From NCBI GenBank assembly GCA_050743625.1, contig JBOGED010000306.1:1-10011 (forward strand): a stretch of 10,011 nucleotides of DNA. Direction: 5' to 3'. The notes under the pieces were generated by a model, which was not told where the DNA came from, ran no database searches, and saw only the letters and a program-made list of their open reading frames with translations. Positions 7,031 through 10,011 of the stretch are shown here, piece after piece (within the stretch, counting starts at the first letter, position 1; the number at the start of each line of letters is the position of its first letter). The DNA comes from JBOGED01 sp050743625. Lineage in GTDB: Bacteria; Actinomycetota; Nitriliruptoria; Euzebyales; Egibacteraceae. A program made the translations under genes and the position numbers.

Positions 7031-7788
7031 GCCGCGCCCTCCACGTCCTCAAGGTCGTCACCGGATCGGCCGAGGTACACGTCGCGTACGCGCTCGTCGG
7101 CTTGGACCTCGTCGACGGTGCCTTCGCTGAGGACGCTCCCTTCGTGCAGCACGGTCACCCGGCGCGCGAAGCGGCGCAGGAAGTCCATGTCGTGCTCGAC
7201 GATCACGACGGTGCGGTCCTCGACGATCCACTGCAGCAGCTCGCCCGTGCGCTCGCGCTCCGCCCGGGTCATGCCGGCGACGGGCTCGTCCAGCAGGAGC
7301 AGGCGCGGGTCCTGGGCGAGCAGCATCGCGATCTCCAGCCACTGGCGCTGGCCGTGCGACAGCGTCCCGGCGGCCTGCGACCCGTGGCTGGCCAGGCCGA
7401 CGGCCTCCAGCGCGTCGGTGGCCGCCCGCGCGGTGCGCCGGCGGCGGCGCAGGAGGCCCGGAAGCCGCTGCGTGTAGCAGGCGGCGAGGTCGACGTTCTC
7501 GACGACCGTCAGCATGTCGAACACCGTCGGGGTCTGGAACGTGCGGCCCACACCGCGCCGCACGACACGGTGAGGGGCCAAACCCAGCAGCTCCTGACCT
7601 CGGAACCGGACGCTGCCCGTCGCCCGGCTCAAGCCGGTGACCGCGTCGAGGAGCGTGGTCTTGCCCGCCCCGTTCGGGCCGATGAGGAACCTCAGCTCGC
7701 CTTCTTCGATCGACAGGTCGACCCCGTCCACGGCATGGAAGCCGTCGAAGCTGACCGTCAGGTCGGTGATCTTGAGAAGCTGCGTCAT
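7024..7788 (-). CDS. urtD: Urea ABC transporter ATP-binding protein UrtD
   Basis: UrtD is the second ATPase of the urea importer and is LivG-like. The protein has 254 residues: SFDGFHAVDGVDL near the N-terminus, Walker A GPNGAGKTT (37-45), the UrtD-typical GRTFQTPTVF with Q-loop Q85, the signature LSHGQ (143-147, the usual UrtD variant), Walker B RLLLLDEP (162-169) and H-loop H199 in VEHDMDF. The open frame extends upstream to 7941, but the ATG at 7788 has GAGGTG just before it, gives the family N-terminus, and overlaps the urtC stop by one base (TGATG). The longer frame would lie inside urtC. Overlaps on both sides show tight translational coupling in the operon. Confidence 0.95.
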   Translation of the reverse strand: MTQLLKITDLTVSFDGFHAVDGVDLSIEEGELRFLIGPNGAGKTTLLDAVTGLSRATGSVRFRGQELLGLAPHRVVRRGVGRTFQTPTVFDMLTVVENVDLAACYTQRLPGLLRRRRRTARAATDALEAVGLASHGSQAAGTLSHGQRQWLEIAMLLAQDPRLLLLDEPVAGMTRAERERTGELLQWIVEDRTVVIVEHDMDFLRRFARRVTVLHEGSVLSEGTVDEVQADERVRDVYLGRSGDDLEDVEGAAC

Positions 7789-8936
7789 CAAGCCACCTCT
7801 GCCGCGAGCTTCGCCGGGGGTTCGGGCGCTTCGGGCCGCTGGCGACGTCCGGTCCCGCGGAGGGAGCGCAACGCCCCCGCGAGCCCGCGGGGGGCGGCGA
7901 CGATCACGAGGACGAGCAACCCTCCCTGGAGGTAGAGCCACGCTGAGGGCAACGCCTCGCTGAAGGTGGTCTTCGCGTAGCTCGTGAGCACGGCGCCCAC
8001 GGCCGCGCCGAGCAGCGTGCCGCGCCCGCCGAGCGCGACCCAGATCACCATCTCGATGGACGGCACGATCCCGACCATCCCCGGCGCGACGATCCCGATC
8101 GACGGGGCGTACAGCGCGCCAGCCAGGCCAGCCAGGGCGGCGCTGAAGCCGAACGCCACCGTCTTGACCGTTGCGGGGTTATAGCCGAGGAACCGCACCC
8201 GCTCTTCGCCGTCGCGGACCGCGACGAGGAGGCGGCCGAACCGTGACCGCACGAGCTGGTGTGATACCAGCAGCGCGCCGACGAGGCCCGCGACGGTCGC
8301 GAAGTAGACCCAGCGCTGCGTGGACGGCTCGCTCAGTGAGCCACCAAGCAGGGTGGTGAAGTTCGTCAACCCGTTCGTCCCGCCCGTGTACCCCTGCTGA
8401 CCGACTAGCAGCAGCGCGAAGATCGCGACGAGCGCCTGCGTGAGGAGCGCGAAGTACGCACCCCTCACCCGGTTGCGGAACACGAGCACGCCAAGCGCCA
8501 TGCCCACAAGCGCCGGCACGAGCACCGCCGCCACCAGCGCAACCGGCAGGCTCGCGAACGGGCGCCACCAGGCCGGCAGCGTGCTCACCCCGCTCCAGTT
8601 CATGAAGTCCGGCAGCGCGCCCGCGCTCGCCACGAGCTTGAGGTGCATCCCCATCGCGTACGCGCCCAGCCCGAAGAACAGCCCGTGGCCCAGCGACAGC
8701 ATCCCACCGAAACCCCACGCGACATCGAGCCCCACCGCGAGGATCGCGAGCGCGAGGTACCGGGCGACGAGGTTCAGCCGGAACGGCGACAGCAGCGCGG
8801 GCACCAGCAGGAGCAACAGGCCGATCCCAAGGACCGCGAGCGTGAGGGGATGGGCCCGCACCGGCCCGACCGACACGAGGCGCTCCTGCGCGTCATTGGC
8901 GACGAGCGCGGCTCGGGTCGCGAGGCGGGTGATCAT
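7788..8936 (-). CDS. urtC: Urea ABC transporter permease UrtC
   Basis: UrtC is one of two integral membrane permeases of the urea importer and is LivM-like. The protein has 382 residues with about ten hydrophobic segments. Its UrtC hallmarks are GFGGMLSLGHGLFFGLGAYAM (about 75-95), the substrate-path QGYTGGTNGL (181-190), a cytoplasmic coupling loop AVRDGEERVRFLGYN (239-252) and GGRGTLLGAAVGA (303-315). The charged C-terminal tail after 355 is cytoplasmic. The ATG at 8936 has AAGGAGG with a 5-base spacer, so I chose it over an upstream extension to 9002 that would read into repeat sequence. It overlaps urtD by one base. The 289-base gap before it is unusual, since urtB and urtC are normally close together. 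Confidence 0.95.
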   Translation of the reverse strand: MITRLATRAALVANDAQERLVSVGPVRAHPLTLAVLGIGLLLLLVPALLSPFRLNLVARYLALAILAVGLDVAWGFGGMLSLGHGLFFGLGAYAMGMHLKLVASAGALPDFMNWSGVSTLPAWWRPFASLPVALVAAVLVPALVGMALGVLVFRNRVRGAYFALLTQALVAIFALLLVGQQGYTGGTNGLTNFTTLLGGSLSEPSTQRWVYFATVAGLVGALLVSHQLVRSRFGRLLVAVRDGEERVRFLGYNPATVKTVAFGFSAALAGLAGALYAPSIGIVAPGMVGIVPSIEMVIWVALGGRGTLLGAAVGAVLTSYAKTTFSEALPSAWLYLQGGLLVLVIVAAPRGLAGALRSLRGTGRRQRPEAPEPPAKLAAEVA

Positions 8937-8961
8937 GGCGCCCTCCTTCTTAATGGCTAAC

Positions 8962-8974
8962 GGGGCTTCGCCCC
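8962..8974. repeat. Short GGGGC-TTC-GCCCC hairpin upstream of urtC
   Basis: A perfect 5-bp stem with a 3-base loop lies about 12 bases upstream of the urtC ribosome binding site. On the transcribed (minus) strand it reads GGGGCGAAGCCCC, containing the very stable GCGAAGC mini-hairpin. It could affect urtC translation or protect the 5' end of a processed urtC transcript. No T-tract follows. Confidence 0.5.
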
Positions 8975-9006
8975 AGCCCGACGAGCGTGTAAGCCGTGAC
9001 ACCGTT

Positions 9007-9054
9007 CCCGAACAGGGATTTAGGGGCGTATCTGCCCCGAAATCCCTGTTCGGG
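9007..9054. repeat. Long inverted repeat between urtB and urtC
   Basis: Two 21-base arms (9007-9027 and 9034-9054, inner cores CAGGGATTT and AAATCCCTG) are complementary except at one position, around the 6-base loop GTATCT. This is the strongest palindrome in the window. Neither side has a T-tract, so it is not a standard terminator. It separates two genes that must be co-expressed. It may be a REP/MITE-like mobile palindrome or a processing site that adjusts the ratio of urtB to urtCDE. Confidence 0.8.
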
Positions 9055-9123
9055 GAGTGGACTGCGAGTCATCGCCAGCCAGCTCGCAACTCGTGCAACA
9101 CCTGCAACATGACTCCCAAACTT

Positions 9124-9165
9124 GACTTGCGCGCAACGACTTCGCGGATCCAAGTCCCCTAGACG
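9124..9165. repeat. Direct repeat copy 1: GACTTG...CAAGTCCCCTAGACG
   Basis: This copy carries GACTTG at 9124-9129 and CAAGTCCCCTAGACG at 9151-9165. GACTTG and CAAGTC are inverted relative to each other and could form a 6-bp stem. The same arrangement recurs 70 bases further on, overlapping the end of urtB. Copy 1 lies just downstream of urtB in transcription order. Confidence 0.5.
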
Positions 9166-9193
9166 TGAGGTCGGGAACCAGGCACGCACCTGC

Positions 9194-9232
9194 GACTTGG
9201 CTCACGCGCGTCAACCTCAAGTCCACTAGACG
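9194..9232. repeat. Direct repeat copy 2 overlapping the urtB stop codon
   Basis: This copy carries GACTTG at 9194-9199 and CAAGTCCACTAGACG at 9218-9232. The 15-base 3' block differs from copy 1 at one position, while the spacer between the two blocks is not conserved. The block contains the urtB stop codon (TAG on the minus strand at 9228-9226), so the last urtB codons lie inside the repeat. A local duplication of the urtB tail or a small structured repeat family are both possible. Confidence 0.5.
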
Positions 9233-10011
9233 AGCGCCCGTGAGCGGTGGGAGAACAATCCCTGCGGCCGGACCTGCAGCAGGGCGATGACCGCCGCGAA
9301 GACCGCCGCCTTCGCCACGCTGGCTTGAGTCGTCTGCTCGATGACCGCGTTCAGCATCCCGATCCCCAAGGCGGCGATCACCGCGCCGCGAAGGTGCCCG
9401 AGCCCGCCGACGATGACGACGAGGAACGCGTCGACGATGTAGAAGGTCCCTAACGAGGGCCCGATCGGGCCGAGGAGCGTGAGCGCGACCCCTGCGGTCC
9501 CGGCCAAGGCAGAGCCAATGAAGAACGTGATGCCGTCCACACGCTCGGTTCGCACCCCCGTCACCTCGGCGAGCTGGCGGTTCTGCAGCACCGCGCGCAT
9601 CTGCCGCCCGTAGGGGAGGCGGGCGATGGTCAGTGAGAGGACCGCGACGGTCACCACGACCAACCCGAGGATCGCGATGCGCGACCACGGCAGCGTGAGC
9701 GACCCCACCTCCAGGCCTCCGTCGAGGAACGACGGCCGCTGCACCTGGACATTCGCCGCGCCGAACACGTCGCGCGCGACCTGCTGCAGCAACAGGCTGA
9801 TACCCCACGTGGCGAGCAGCGTGTCGAGTGGCCGCCCGTAGAGCCGGCGGATGAGGGTGCGCTCGAGCCCAAGCCCGAGCGCACCCGCGAGCACGAACGC
9901 CACCGGTAGCGCGAGCAGGTAGGCGACGTCCGCCGACGGCAGTGTGCTCTGAAGCAGGTAGGTGGTGTACGCCCCGGCCATGATGAGCTCGCCGTGCGCC
10001 ATGTTGATCAC
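9226..10011 (-). CDS. urtB: Urea ABC transporter permease UrtB (N-terminus beyond window edge)
   Basis: UrtB is the LivH-like permease that pairs with UrtC. The window holds 261 codons; the true start lies beyond the right edge, because the family has a first membrane segment before the INMAHGELIMAGAYTTYLLQ signature seen at the very start here. Other UrtB marks are RPLDTLLATWGISLLLQQ (about residues 60-77 of the visible part), the coupling loop GRQMRAVLQNRQLAEVTGV (about 135-153), and GGLGHLRGAVIAALGIGMLN near the C-terminus. The protein ends in LFSHRSRALV and the TAG stop lies inside a direct repeat. Urea specificity rests on these signatures and on urtCDE and urease nearby. urtA (the binding protein) is presumably upstream, out of view. 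Confidence 0.94.
   Translation of the reverse strand: MINMAHGELIMAGAYTTYLLQSTLPSADVAYLLALPVAFVLAGALGLGLERTLIRRLYGRPLDTLLATWGISLLLQQVARDVFGAANVQVQRPSFLDGGLEVGSLTLPWSRIAILGLVVVTVAVLSLTIARLPYGRQMRAVLQNRQLAEVTGVRTERVDGITFFIGSALAGTAGVALTLLGPIGPSLGTFYIVDAFLVVIVGGLGHLRGAVIAALGIGMLNAVIEQTTQASVAKAAVFAAVIALLQVRPQGLFSHRSRALV

Noticed and set aside
8937..9189. A 79-codon minus-strand open frame and the upstream extension of urtC through the repeat region
   Set aside because: They read through the inverted repeat, have no ribosome binding site or family similarity, and the strong AAGGAGG site fixes urtC at 8936.

Overview
This is a very GC-rich window that reads as Actinomycetota. The urease and urea-transporter proteins are of actinobacterial type, although the exact lineage cannot be fixed from sequence alone. 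Almost everything serves one theme: acquiring and breaking down small nitrogen compounds to ammonia. All genes except one are on the minus strand.

Right side (6338-10011, minus): urtB (cut by the window edge), urtC, urtD and urtE, encoding two permeases and two ATPases of a urea ABC transporter. urtC/urtD and urtD/urtE overlap by a few bases. A 289-base gap full of inverted repeats separates urtB from urtC. Left side (1-2973, minus): urease genes ureA, ureB and ureC, then ureF, which is cut by the window start. A 227-base gap between ureA and ureB holds two related hairpins.

Between the two urea operons lies a guanidine module. On the minus strand, 4640-4730 matches the guanidine-I (ykkC) riboswitch aptamer. 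It leads into a ureohydrolase gene (3430-4587) that resembles nickel-dependent guanidine hydrolase (GdmH, often misannotated as agmatinase SpeB). This gene reads in frame only if two single-base indels of opposite sign, about 240 bases apart, are corrected. The next open frame (2954-3427) joins a lipoprotein signal peptide to the C-terminal half of a NitT/TauT-type ABC ATPase. It looks like the scar of a deletion that removed most of a guanidine transporter operon. Its stop codon overlaps the start of ureA.

The inferred ancestral pathway is guanidine uptake by an ABC transporter, GdmH cleavage to urea plus ammonia, then urease cleavage to CO2 and ammonia, with UrtABCDE importing external urea. 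In this copy the guanidine branch looks damaged (or carries sequencing/assembly errors), while the urea branch looks intact. The only plus-strand gene (4900-6102) is a DUF418 membrane protein, divergent from the guanidine leader and convergent with urtE.
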